Shown: positions 1 through 7,360 of the stretch, piece after piece
How positions within the stretch are numbered: position 1 is the first letter of the stretch
How the letters are laid out: each line of letters begins with the position of its first letter
Virus record (IMG/VR): IMGVR_UViG_3300025128_000464
Coordinates: 1 to 20,139 of that record
Length of the DNA: 20,139 nt
Reading direction: 5' to 3' (one strand)
Origin: a virus
Position numbers and translations under genes: made by a program
The notes under the pieces: generated by a model
What the model was told of the DNA's origin: nothing
Databases searched by the model: none
The model's input: the letters and a program-made list of their open reading frames with translations, nothing else

Positions 1-248
1 AATATTCCATCATTTGATTCACCATCAAATGTTACTGCGATATCTGAACCTGCAGTGCCATCACCTATTGTGATTGCAGTTCCAAGTAACTTAGTAATAG
101 GACCACCTTCTGCAGTTGTACCATCGTGAGTGTGTCCTGTGCTTGATGCAAAGGCTGCTAATAACTGATTAAACTCATCATTGGTATGAGCGGCAGTTAT
201 TGTATCTCCATCACTATACGATGATTGTCTAGTGTACGTAGCTCCCAT
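1..248 (-). CDS. Tail fibre / tail structural protein, N-terminal part (runs off the window)
   Basis: This open frame starts with ATG at 248, directly after the TAA stop of the tail nozzle gene, and continues past the left edge, so only 82 residues are visible. A purine-rich AGGAG lies upstream, though farther than usual. The visible part has a polar N-terminus, a short helix-like stretch containing DEFNQLLAAF, then GHTHDGTTAEGGPIT and a region ending VTFDGESNDGI. From memory of marine phage tail proteins, the HTHDGT segment and the TFDGE(S/T)NDG segment mark the start of long beta-rich fibre proteins that bind the host surface. Position after adaptor and nozzle fits a fibre that attaches to the short tail. 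The receptor-binding end is outside the window, so specificity cannot be judged. Confidence 0.72.
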   Translation of the reverse strand, partial: MGATYTRQSSYSDGDTITAAHTNDEFNQLLAAFASSTGHTHDGTTAEGGPITKLLGTAITIGDGTAGSDIAVTFDGESNDGI

Positions 249-1799
249 TTATCTTCTCGCTCCTACTTGATATTCTAACTGAAATCCTTTTAGTGAGTAT
301 GGTGCAGTAGAACCACCATCATTAACTCTAAGTGCAACTGCAAACCCCGATCCCTCTACGGACTGTCTTACTAATGGCTGTGATGCACCACCATATGTTC
401 CAAAACTTGTAGAGCTACTACCATATGTTGTAGTTCCGTATATCGCCGCTATATCTCCTGAATCTAGTTCATAAGCTGCAGGTCTTGACGAATCTTTGGC
501 TTCATAGTCGTATCGTAAGAATAAATCTGCATCTATTGTTGATTCAGGTGCAAAGTTTACAATGACACGTTGCATATGTTTACGTATACCAGCATCACCA
601 AAAGTCATGTCAGGACCTCTATATTTACCTAGTATAGCAGTGCCATCAAAGTCATTGCCTGATTCTTGTCTATACACATATCCACCACTATATGCACCGT
701 GTAGAGCTATTACATCCCCCGCAGATACAAATGTGTCTGTTGATGCAGGTTTTATGCCTCTTAGCTCTGCAAACTCAAAAGTTTGTCCTTTTAGTACACA
801 TATGACACCTTTAGTAGCATTCTCACCTGTACCATCTTTTGTAAAGAATATTCTGTATTGTGTTTTATCAGGTATGACTATTGAATCAAACTCTGAAGCA
901 CTAGATAAGTTAGCATCAAATAAACTTTGTACGTTAGAGCTTATAGTTCCTAATTCAACGTCACCAATTCTTGCAGTACCTGCAATTGTGCGTAATCCAT
1001 CAGGTCCTAAGAATATAAGATCACCTGCAAATTCTTGAACAGTATCTCCGTTTATACAGCCTATATCTCTTGTTACTGCAGTTATTGCAAAGTTACTGGT
1101 TGATGTTCCCGATAATTTAAATATTCTATTTTGACAAAATATAAATAAGTCTTCACGGAAAACTTTAAGTCCTGTTATTTCATCATCAACCTTGATGCTT
1201 CCTGCACCACTGCCTGTAGCAAAATTATCTTCATCAAAAGGTACACTAAACACTAATTCCTGTTTAGCACTTGACATACCTGCATAAAACATATGTTCTT
1301 TAAATGCTACAACAAACTTAGCACCTATTACTGCAGTGCTTACTTCTCCACCACCACCTGAAGATACGTCTGTAGCACTAAATGATGTATTAAAAACTGT
1401 TGGTGCGTTTGTTCCGTCTACTACAATTAATTTATCATTACCATCAAAGTTAAATCTTTCAAAGTTATATTTACCTGCACTTGTTCTGCCACTGTCTATA
1501 GTTGTCCATGAAGATCCACTCGGAGTTGCTTGAAATATATTAGTTCCTCTTGCTGCTACAACTTTACTTGCAAATGTGCAAACCATCAATATTTTTTCTG
1601 AAGCAGAAGATGTTTGAGGAACTACTGCAGATACATACTTACTAAATCCATTTATTCTTCTGTATCCACCCTCTATGTCAGGTTCAAAGTTTTGTAGCTC
1701 TAATGCCTCACCCGGTTTCATCATAAATGTAGAGCGATTGAGAACCAATCCCCCTTCACAGTTAAATGCTACGGGTGTTACTTGTGATAAGTCTGCCAT
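249..1799 (-). CDS. Tail nozzle / hub protein, beta-propeller type (P22 gp10-like or T7 gp12-like role)
   Basis: This 516-residue protein probably forms the distal part of the short tail through which DNA leaves the head. It is rich in beta strands, with repeated short blocks of the kind seen in propeller proteins: VCTFASKVVAARGTNIFQ near 70-85, a RFNFDGNDKLIVVDGTNAP block near 115-133, a VVAFKEHMFYAG block near 163-174, and GLKVFREDLFIFCQNRIFKL near 210-229. The order of such blocks (global readout, 'variable has value', 'position on screen') resembles the P22 gp10 stabilisation protein family in length (about 470 residues there) and style. That assignment is from family resemblance and gene order, not alignment. 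Its ATG overlaps the adaptor stop by one base (TAATG), and the fibre gene follows directly, which supports a tail assembly role. Confidence 0.68.
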   Translation of the reverse strand: MADLSQVTPVAFNCEGGLVLNRSTFMMKPGEALELQNFEPDIEGGYRRINGFSKYVSAVVPQTSSASEKILMVCTFASKVVAARGTNIFQATPSGSSWTTIDSGRTSAGKYNFERFNFDGNDKLIVVDGTNAPTVFNTSFSATDVSSGGGGEVSTAVIGAKFVVAFKEHMFYAGMSSAKQELVFSVPFDEDNFATGSGAGSIKVDDEITGLKVFREDLFIFCQNRIFKLSGTSTSNFAITAVTRDIGCINGDTVQEFAGDLIFLGPDGLRTIAGTARIGDVELGTISSNVQSLFDANLSSASEFDSIVIPDKTQYRIFFTKDGTGENATKGVICVLKGQTFEFAELRGIKPASTDTFVSAGDVIALHGAYSGGYVYRQESGNDFDGTAILGKYRGPDMTFGDAGIRKHMQRVIVNFAPESTIDADLFLRYDYEAKDSSRPAAYELDSGDIAAIYGTTTYGSSSTSFGTYGGASQPLVRQSVEGSGFAVALRVNDGGSTAPYSLKGFQLEYQVGARR

Positions 1800-2740
1800 T
1801 AAACGGTTCTACCTATAATGTTTGTCGTGCTATATGCCCCAACTCTAGGTATAAAAGTTGAACGTACATAGTCATACTTGTTAACTAATAATGTTTGCAT
1901 ATTCTTTATGCCTTGTTCAAATCTCTGAAAGTTTAGTTGATACTGACTAGTTTCGCCTCTGTATTGATAAACAAAAGCAGTTGCACCATCAACTATAATA
2001 GCATCAAATCTAGACGGTATACTTGTTGTATCATCTTGTGCAGATAGATCTGATGGAAATGTGTAATAGTCAAATTTTAAAGAATAGGATCTGTTTGGAA
2101 AAGGGTATAATAAATAATTGTTATCGGGTGTTCTAACAATATTCTCAGGTATACCACCTTGATCAAACTGTGCTACTGTTACACCACTAGCTATAGATGC
2201 TGCAGTTGTACCACCAGCACCCCTCGTACACCCAGTAAAAGTTGTACTACTACCTATTGCAGTATACGTTATTTCTTCGTTACCTATGTGTAATGTTCCT
2301 GAAGCATCAAAACCTGATGTACTAGCCACTGTTATTGTTTCAACAGAATCAGTGTGTGTAGTGCTAGTAGTGGTTGTGTTTATCTCATCTTCTTGATCAC
2401 TAACAGCGTTTATGTATTCATTATAATCTAGCTGTCCTAGTCTATACCCTGAATTACCTAAATCACTGTCTTTAACTAATCTAAAAGTATTATAATCTAC
2501 AGTTTTAGCAGATGTTGGTATACTATACCTTACCACTCCTGCAGTCAAGGTTTTAGTTTCAGTAGCGTGATTAAAAGGATAATTAAATTCTCTTTGATTA
2601 ATGTATCTTATAGATTCATTAACTGCATTTTGTGCTTGTACTTGTATCCCTCTAGCAGTAGTAAAATTAGAAGCAGTAAGCTGTACTTCATTTAATCTAG
2701 ACAAAGTTTTGTTTGTTAATGAGAGATAAGTTCCAGACAT
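1799..2740 (-). CDS. Head-to-tail adaptor protein with an inserted beta domain (T7 gp11 / P22 gp4-type role)
   Basis: At 313 residues this is the usual place and size for the ring that connects portal to nozzle. The N-terminal part (1-115) is helical at first (LSRLNEVQLTASNF, then an ARGIQVQAQNAVNESIRYI stretch) and continues with a strand segment, and the C-terminal part (195-313) returns to that style with IPENIVRTPDNNYLLYPFP and a final helix near 250-290. Between them, at about 133-192, sits a compact beta module: ITVASTSGFDASGTLHIG, EEITYT, TTFTGCTRG and a TTAASIASGVTVAQF end. The T/G-rich module is preceded by a run of threonines (121-128) that looks like a linker. A GGA element lies seven bases before the ATG. 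The gene starts after a strong hairpin, so it may be expressed less than the head genes. Function rests on order and shape. Confidence 0.62.
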   Translation of the reverse strand: MSGTYLSLTNKTLSRLNEVQLTASNFTTARGIQVQAQNAVNESIRYINQREFNYPFNHATETKTLTAGVVRYSIPTSAKTVDYNTFRLVKDSDLGNSGYRLGQLDYNEYINAVSDQEDEINTTTTSTTHTDSVETITVASTSGFDASGTLHIGNEEITYTAIGSSTTFTGCTRGAGGTTAASIASGVTVAQFDQGGIPENIVRTPDNNYLLYPFPNRSYSLKFDYYTFPSDLSAQDDTTSIPSRFDAIIVDGATAFVYQYRGETSQYQLNFQRFEQGIKNMQTLLVNKYDYVRSTFIPRVGAYSTTNIIGRTV

Positions 2741-2756
2741 AATAATTCCATGTAAA

Positions 2757-2786
2757 ATAAGAGAGCAAGTTGCCCTGCTCCCTTAT
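2757..2786 (-). terminator. Hairpin between decoration and tail adaptor genes
   Basis: The minus-strand RNA can fold into an 11-bp stem with one G-U pair: ATAAGGGAGCA, loop GGGCAACT, then TGCTCTCTTAT, followed by TTTACA. It lies 7 bases after the decoration gene stop and before the adaptor start. The stem is strong but the U tract behind it is short, so a partial terminator or an RNA end-protection/processing element is as likely as full termination. It would let the head genes be expressed above the tail genes. Confidence 0.6.
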
Positions 2787-2793
2787 ATAAAAT

Positions 2794-3324
2794 TTAAGCT
2801 AATTGGTCTCTATCGACCTCATCAGGCTTATCATCTAGACCATGACCTGCTAAATCAATAACAGTGGCATACATTCTAAGTCTGCCTGTGGCTGGAGCTG
2901 CACCTGCAATCTTAGCATCAATAGTATCTGTAGTAGTTACAAATTGAGTATAAGTTGAAGCTGCACTTCCGACAATAGTGTTGGTTTGACCATTAGTACC
3001 CGCGGCACAAAAGCCTGTGGATGTAATGTCTGCACCATCAATAATGTCATCACCTGCGGCAAAGTCCATGTCAAGTGTACAACTTGAAGTAAATGCTTTC
3101 ATTACTTCTGCACCTGCATTTATGACTAAAGTATTCGCAGGGATTTCTAACACCTGAAAGATGTCTCCGTCTGAGAAACTACCACCCGCTGCTACTAAAG
3201 CATCAATATCGAGGTAAGCCTCAATATTTCTCATGATGTTAGAGTTTTTAGTAGATGGCATAGCCGCTATAGAATCGGAAAATATACCAGTGGTATCTTT
3301 AGAAGTTAAATCAAAAGTTGCCAT
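2794..3324 (-). CDS. Probable capsid decoration / head-associated structural protein
   Basis: The protein has 176 residues, is acidic and rich in A, G, T and D, and lacks membrane segments. It begins MATFDLTSKDTTGIFS, has a central beta-rich body with IFQVLEIPANTLVINAGAEV and then LDMDFAAGDDIIDGADI, and ends in a charged DKPDEVDRDQLA tail. I recognise similar proteins directly downstream of capsid genes in marine phages, where they are taken to be virion proteins, but no function is proven for them to my knowledge. The start has a clear GGGAG six to seven bases upstream, the best-looking site in this part of the window, in keeping with high expression. The capsid gene ends 11 bases before it. 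A decoration or head-stabilising role is an inference from position and composition. Confidence 0.6.
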   Translation of the reverse strand: MATFDLTSKDTTGIFSDSIAAMPSTKNSNIMRNIEAYLDIDALVAAGGSFSDGDIFQVLEIPANTLVINAGAEVMKAFTSSCTLDMDFAAGDDIIDGADITSTGFCAAGTNGQTNTIVGSAASTYTQFVTTTDTIDAKIAGAAPATGRLRMYATVIDLAGHGLDDKPDEVDRDQLA

Positions 3325-3335
3325 TTATATCTCCC

Positions 3336-4409
3336 TTACGCTACGTTATACTTAGCAGTGGTGATTGCTTCTGGTCGAAGAATCTTTCTGCCATACAAAT
3401 GCATACCACGAACAATATCAGCAAAAGAATCAGGGTCTCTGTAAGTCTCTGTCTTGTTGATTTGCTCTGCAGTAGCTACTGCTGAACTGTGTCCTGCAAC
3501 AATAACACCAAAGTTTGAGTTTTGGTTAGCAGAACCTGATGTTCCCGGACCTGTTCCAACTGCAGGTAAATTGTTTGACATATAAACGTCAAAGCCATGT
3601 ATTCTACCTACAGATAGACCTGCTCTTAATCCACCTGATTCACCGAAGTCTGCATTTAGAAGACGTGAATCTTCATCTTTTAAGACTTCAATAAATGTTG
3701 GATGTAAAACAATCCATCTTCCATCAGTGTCTACAAACTGAGTATCAAGCAGTCTGCCCATTCTTGCAATAATTTGCAATGGTGTAGCAGTGGCTGTTGC
3801 TTGAGCAGTTGCACCACCCATTCTTGGAGCTATTGGAATAGAATGATCTCCAGCACTACTTGTAGTAATGTTACCGAAGTCACCCTTCTTTAGCTTCATG
3901 CTTGTCAACAATTCATCTGAACCTGCAGTTGTTACTGCTTTAGTTCCGTTGACTGTTGAGTTAGCTGAACTTGCCACAGCATTATTAGATGCTTGTGCAA
4001 ATCCTGACAAATAACCAAGAACATCTTGATCAAAGTTATCTTTAAGTCTGTAACCTGCTCTGTCACTTGCTAGTTGAGAGAAGTTTACGTGACTGTGAGC
4101 CTCTTCGATATCGTCTATCTTAAAAGCAAAATAGTTTGCTTTGTCAATAGTCAATGTGAAGTCTTCATCGTCAAGGTCTTGAGGTTGTACGTTTGCACCT
4201 CTAGCATATTCCTTAACGGTGATCTCTGGCTCTTTAATGATTTTTACAGAATCACCCATGTTGGCAATCTCACCGAAATAATCGGAGTTAGTGATTGATT
4301 CAACAACGGATGTTTTTCTGAAGGCTAACTGAACCTGCTTAGAGTAAATAACTGGGGAGAAATTACCATTAGGCAGATTACCATAACCCGCTGCAGTTTT
4401 AAATGCCAT
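3336..4409 (-). CDS. Major capsid protein (HK97-fold type expected)
   Basis: I chose the ATG at 4409 (MAFKTAAGYGN, 357 residues) over an in-frame ATG at 4421, because the four extra codons (ATGGAGATGAAA) contain a GGAG exactly six bases before the 4409 ATG and therefore look like the ribosome binding site. The sequence has the expected capsid style: SPVIYSKQVQLAFRKTSVVE at the N-terminus, GDSVKIIKEPEITVKEYARG, then LTIDKANYFAFKIDDIEEAH, which matches the strand and spine-helix order of podoviral coat proteins, and a WIVLHPTFIEVLKDEDSR segment in the later domain. No protease gene or cleavage site was seen, so a separate scaffold (the preceding gene) probably directs assembly. A promoter-like site and a 210-base leader precede it, which fits the need for hundreds of copies. 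Confidence 0.88.
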   Translation of the reverse strand: MAFKTAAGYGNLPNGNFSPVIYSKQVQLAFRKTSVVESITNSDYFGEIANMGDSVKIIKEPEITVKEYARGANVQPQDLDDEDFTLTIDKANYFAFKIDDIEEAHSHVNFSQLASDRAGYRLKDNFDQDVLGYLSGFAQASNNAVASSANSTVNGTKAVTTAGSDELLTSMKLKKGDFGNITTSSAGDHSIPIAPRMGGATAQATATATPLQIIARMGRLLDTQFVDTDGRWIVLHPTFIEVLKDEDSRLLNADFGESGGLRAGLSVGRIHGFDVYMSNNLPAVGTGPGTSGSANQNSNFGVIVAGHSSAVATAEQINKTETYRDPDSFADIVRGMHLYGRKILRPEAITTAKYNVA

Positions 4410-4415
4410 TTTCAT

Positions 4416-4419
4416 CTCC
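4416..4419 (-). promoter_or_regulatory. Ribosome binding site that fixes the capsid start
   Basis: GGAG six bases before the ATG at 4409. It lies inside the codons of a possible longer reading frame from 4421, so it argues for the shorter protein. Confidence 0.7.
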
Positions 4420-4590
4420 ATTTTTGAAAATAAAACAAATGCACGAATGTGCCATATTTACTCGTCATCGGCTAATAGTTTTTGAGGTTGTATGTCTAAT
4501 AGCTAGTTAAACATAGGCTCACACCATCAGGTAGGCTTCCAAGTGTTTGATTGTGTGTGTGAGTATCTCGCTAAAGGGTCACACTCATAG

Positions 4591-4610
4591 ATATGTATAG
4601 TTATACATAT
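4591..4610. repeat. Perfect AT-rich palindrome overlapping the capsid promoter -10
   Basis: ATATGTATA-GT-TATACATAT: nine-base arms around a two-base centre, with no mismatch. The right half covers the -10 element proposed for the capsid promoter. A dyad at that place is typical of an operator bound by a dimeric regulator, but AT-rich palindromes also arise by chance and could form a weak RNA hairpin. Confidence 0.55.
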
Positions 4611-4627
4611 TTATTCTTTTATGTCAA
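4600..4627 (-). promoter_or_regulatory. Sigma-70-type promoter in front of the capsid gene
   Basis: On the minus strand TTGACA (4627-4622, all six bases of the consensus) is followed after 16 bases by TATAAC (4605-4600, five of six). The site lies just after the scaffold stop codon and about 190 bases before the capsid ATG. It would give the capsid gene its own transcript with a leader of roughly 180 bases. Good -35/-10 pairs can occur by chance in AT-rich DNA, but a six-base perfect -35 in one of the few intergenic gaps is suggestive. Confidence 0.55.
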
Positions 4628-4631
4628 CAAA

Positions 4632-5519
4632 TTATCTAGCTGAACCTGATACGTCATATACAAAGTTGCCAGATCGTATTGCTTCCATTATCATATCTGC
4701 ATTCTTTTCATAAGCAGTAGCAGACATCTTTTGTACATCAGACTCTTTAATCTTCTTTGCACTATCTGCTGTAGGTGTAGATTTTACAGCTTTCGCTTTA
4801 ACTTGCGTAGCAGCACTTTTGCCACTTTCGCTTGTATCCTTCTTGCCGAGTCCTCTATCTGCTTTGTATAGATCGATTGCTCGTGCTGCTGATTTTGCAT
4901 CGTCTTGATTTTCGTATAATGCATTCTGTACCCACTTTGGCTGTTGCTCTGCCCACTCATGAAAGTCATCACTGTCTCTAATCTCATCAAAGTCAGGATG
5001 CAATCGCATAAGTTCAACTTCTGCTCTTTCTTTTACAGTCTCTTCGTTGAACTGATTAATCTCTTTAATTCTTTTTTCCAGTGACTCAGATTGTTCTTTT
5101 GCTTTTTTCATAGCAATAGTTTCTACAATCTTTGCAACATCAGGATATTCTTTTGCCCAAGCCTCTATATCTTCATCAGACTTTGGCAACTTCATTTCTT
5201 TCTGTGTTGCTTTTGATAGCTGAACTTTTAATTCATCAAGTTGCTTTTGGAATTGCTTCTCTTTTTCTTGTGAGTGTCTTCGTAAATCTCCGTAACGCTT
5301 TTTGAAAGTTCTCTCTTCAGCGTTCTTCGGTTCTTCCTCATCCTCTGCTTTCGCTTCTTCAGTAGGTTCGGTTTCACCTTTTTGAGCCTCTATCATCTCT
5401 TTTAGTTCATCTTCATCCTTTTTAATTCTTTCAGCATGATTAGAACGCTTAGTCATGAATGCTTTTTTTTCAGGTGTAGCATCTACCACCATTTCTTCTG
5501 TTTTAGCTTCTTCTGCCAT
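4632..5519 (-). CDS. Capsid scaffolding protein
   Basis: This 295-residue protein is highly charged, dominated by E, K and D, and predicted to be largely coiled coil. Residues 30-110 have long runs of heptad-like charged helix (for example KQFQKQLDELKVQLSKATQK), and 130-190 continue as helix; the C-terminal 60 residues are lysine-rich and end KKIKESDVQKMSATAYEK and a short hydrophobic-polar tail, where scaffolds usually bind the coat protein. Its place immediately before the major capsid gene and its composition are the standard signs of a podoviral scaffold, which fills the procapsid and leaves before packaging. The ATG has AGGAG seven bases upstream. There is no serine protease motif. Confidence 0.82.
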   Translation of the reverse strand: MAEEAKTEEMVVDATPEKKAFMTKRSNHAERIKKDEDELKEMIEAQKGETEPTEEAKAEDEEEPKNAEERTFKKRYGDLRRHSQEKEKQFQKQLDELKVQLSKATQKEMKLPKSDEDIEAWAKEYPDVAKIVETIAMKKAKEQSESLEKRIKEINQFNEETVKERAEVELMRLHPDFDEIRDSDDFHEWAEQQPKWVQNALYENQDDAKSAARAIDLYKADRGLGKKDTSESGKSAATQVKAKAVKSTPTADSAKKIKESDVQKMSATAYEKNADMIMEAIRSGNFVYDVSGSAR

Positions 5520-5580
5520 TTTTTACTCCTAGGGTTATCGTAGCCATCAATCGGGGGATAAGTAGCTAGTATGTGGATAT

Positions 5581-7359
5581 TTATTTAGAAGCTAATCCAC
5601 CTTGCTTCATCTTCTTAGCTTTAGGTCGTTTACGTGTTATAAGTGATCCTTTCGCAGTAAACATACCACCTTGAGTATCAGCTACTGACGCTTGATCTGA
5701 GACATCTTGTTGTTGACTTCCACCAGCAGTTGAATCATCTTGATTTCCACCATCATCACTTGCTTGTTGTTGTGCTTGTGCAAATAATTGAGCAGCTCTT
5801 GCATCTGCTTTAGCTTTTGCTGCGGCAATATTGTCTCTTTCTTTTTTAGTCATCTGTTGCTGTATATCTCTTCGTTGTGCTGCAAGTTTTTGTTTTTCCA
5901 CTACATCTTTTATTCTTTGATCTTTTCTTGCATTTTCAGCTAATTGACGAGTTACCTTATCATCACCAAACACAGTTCTATCTGGAATATTAAATTGTTC
6001 CATTTGCTCTTTAGTAAGATCTTCTAGACCCATGCTTGATATGTTAATATTATCTAATTCTGTTGTTGCGTCATTTGCGTTCTTAATTAGTTGATCTAGT
6101 TTATCTCTGCCCGGTATCTTTACCCCTGCTTTTCTAGCCAACTCAATCGCTAACTTAGCTTGTGGTTGAGCAGCGTACGCTAATTGTGCAATTTGACCTT
6201 TAGTTTGTGTTTTAACCTTATCAGCTATGTCTGGACTTGCAGTTTTAAAATTAACTTGACCAGTGTTTCTATAATCACTTAGACTTTGTAATCCCACTGT
6301 CCCATCAAAGTTATATTGAACAGCGTACTCTACTCCACCTATAGTTGTTCTAGCTCCACCAAGATCTCCTAATTCACTGTCACCATCATCACCACCAGTC
6401 TCTTTTTCTACCCTAGCAGTTTTTGTTTTGGCTGTTTGTATCTTAGTATCTCTTGGATCATCTGTCTGTGGTTTAAAACCTTGTGGCACACTAAAACCTG
6501 TTAGTATCTTTCCATTCTTAAATGGTATCTGTATCTCTGCACCCGCATCGTTTACGTATGTTCTATACTCATCAGGTCCTTGTGTCAACTCCTCACCACC
6601 AAATAAACCTTTAAATGTAGCCTTTTGAGTAGCCTCTATAGGACTTTTATATTGAAACCCACCCGTAGGAGCAACTGTTGCTGTTGGTATTATAGGAGCA
6701 GTATACGCTGTCTTTAATCCTGTTGGTGATGCTGTCATGCTTGATTGTCTTGTTTGTAAAGGATTAGTTGCTGTTGTTGTACCTGCAAAACCATTGGCAG
6801 CTTCTATTACTCCACCCTCTGCCCTTTTCTCTACTTCATCGTCATCATCGTCACCTTCTGCTATCTGTATATCGATTACGCTAAAAGGTATATCATCGGG
6901 TATGGTTGCTTCATCTGCATTACCCATCTGCCCCATCTCTTCCATCATCTTGAGACCCATCTTCGCTTCTTGTCTCATTCTCATTAGATTCTCTAGACCG
7001 ATGTATCTTACAACGTCTGCAGGAAATACAAACTCTCCTTCACTTAATTGTGCTGGTATATCATCTCTCACTTCTTCTTGTGTAGCTCCCGGAGGTACAT
7101 CATTACCTGATACTGGATCTTTTGTGCCACCTTCGTCTTTGAGTCCACCATCTTGGAATAATTCCATTTGTTTTGCTATATTACCACCTTTGGCTTTACC
7201 TGTTATCCTTGCTTTAGCTCTCTTCATTTCATTTTTAACTTCTTGTTGACGAGCTTCTATCTGCAATCCTATCAGTTCAGTTAATTCAGATCTAGTTAAG
7301 CTAGGATATTCCTTTGCTGCTGCATCTAATAATTTTTGCATTGGTAACATATCTGTCAT
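5581..7359 (-). CDS. Probable virion-associated protein with a conserved marine-phage block
   Basis: The protein has 592 residues and no known enzyme motif. Its best-conserved part, as I remember the family from marine phages, is about 69-160: DGGLKDEGG, DPVSGNDVPPG, EVRDDIPAQLSEGEFVFPAD, VVRYIGLENL and a helical KMGLKMMEEMGQMG. A run of five aspartates follows (about 170-174). Residues 190-360 are low-complexity T/G/P-rich, 420-560 are helical and Q/K-rich, and the end is basic with KKMKQGGLASK. Residues 1-60 resemble the N-terminal half of the small basic protein at 17622-17918, including a shared GKAKGG. The ATG follows the metallopeptidase gene stop as TAATATG with GGA upstream, so the two are probably made together. 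A role inside the head or in DNA ejection is inferred from its place between portal and scaffold. Confidence 0.62.
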   Translation of the reverse strand: MTDMLPMQKLLDAAAKEYPSLTRSELTELIGLQIEARQQEVKNEMKRAKARITGKAKGGNIAKQMELFQDGGLKDEGGTKDPVSGNDVPPGATQEEVRDDIPAQLSEGEFVFPADVVRYIGLENLMRMRQEAKMGLKMMEEMGQMGNADEATIPDDIPFSVIDIQIAEGDDDDDEVEKRAEGGVIEAANGFAGTTTATNPLQTRQSSMTASPTGLKTAYTAPIIPTATVAPTGGFQYKSPIEATQKATFKGLFGGEELTQGPDEYRTYVNDAGAEIQIPFKNGKILTGFSVPQGFKPQTDDPRDTKIQTAKTKTARVEKETGGDDGDSELGDLGGARTTIGGVEYAVQYNFDGTVGLQSLSDYRNTGQVNFKTASPDIADKVKTQTKGQIAQLAYAAQPQAKLAIELARKAGVKIPGRDKLDQLIKNANDATTELDNINISSMGLEDLTKEQMEQFNIPDRTVFGDDKVTRQLAENARKDQRIKDVVEKQKLAAQRRDIQQQMTKKERDNIAAAKAKADARAAQLFAQAQQQASDDGGNQDDSTAGGSQQQDVSDQASVADTQGGMFTAKGSLITRKRPKAKKMKQGGLASK

Positions 7360-7360
7360 A

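Noticed and set aside
562-1038. 158-residue plus-strand frame
   Set aside because: It is antisense to the tail nozzle gene, with P/S/L-rich composition typical of a reverse frame and no ribosome site.
6737-7249. 170-residue plus-strand frame
   Set aside because: It is antisense to the conserved block of the 592-residue virion protein and reads as serine-rich low complexity.
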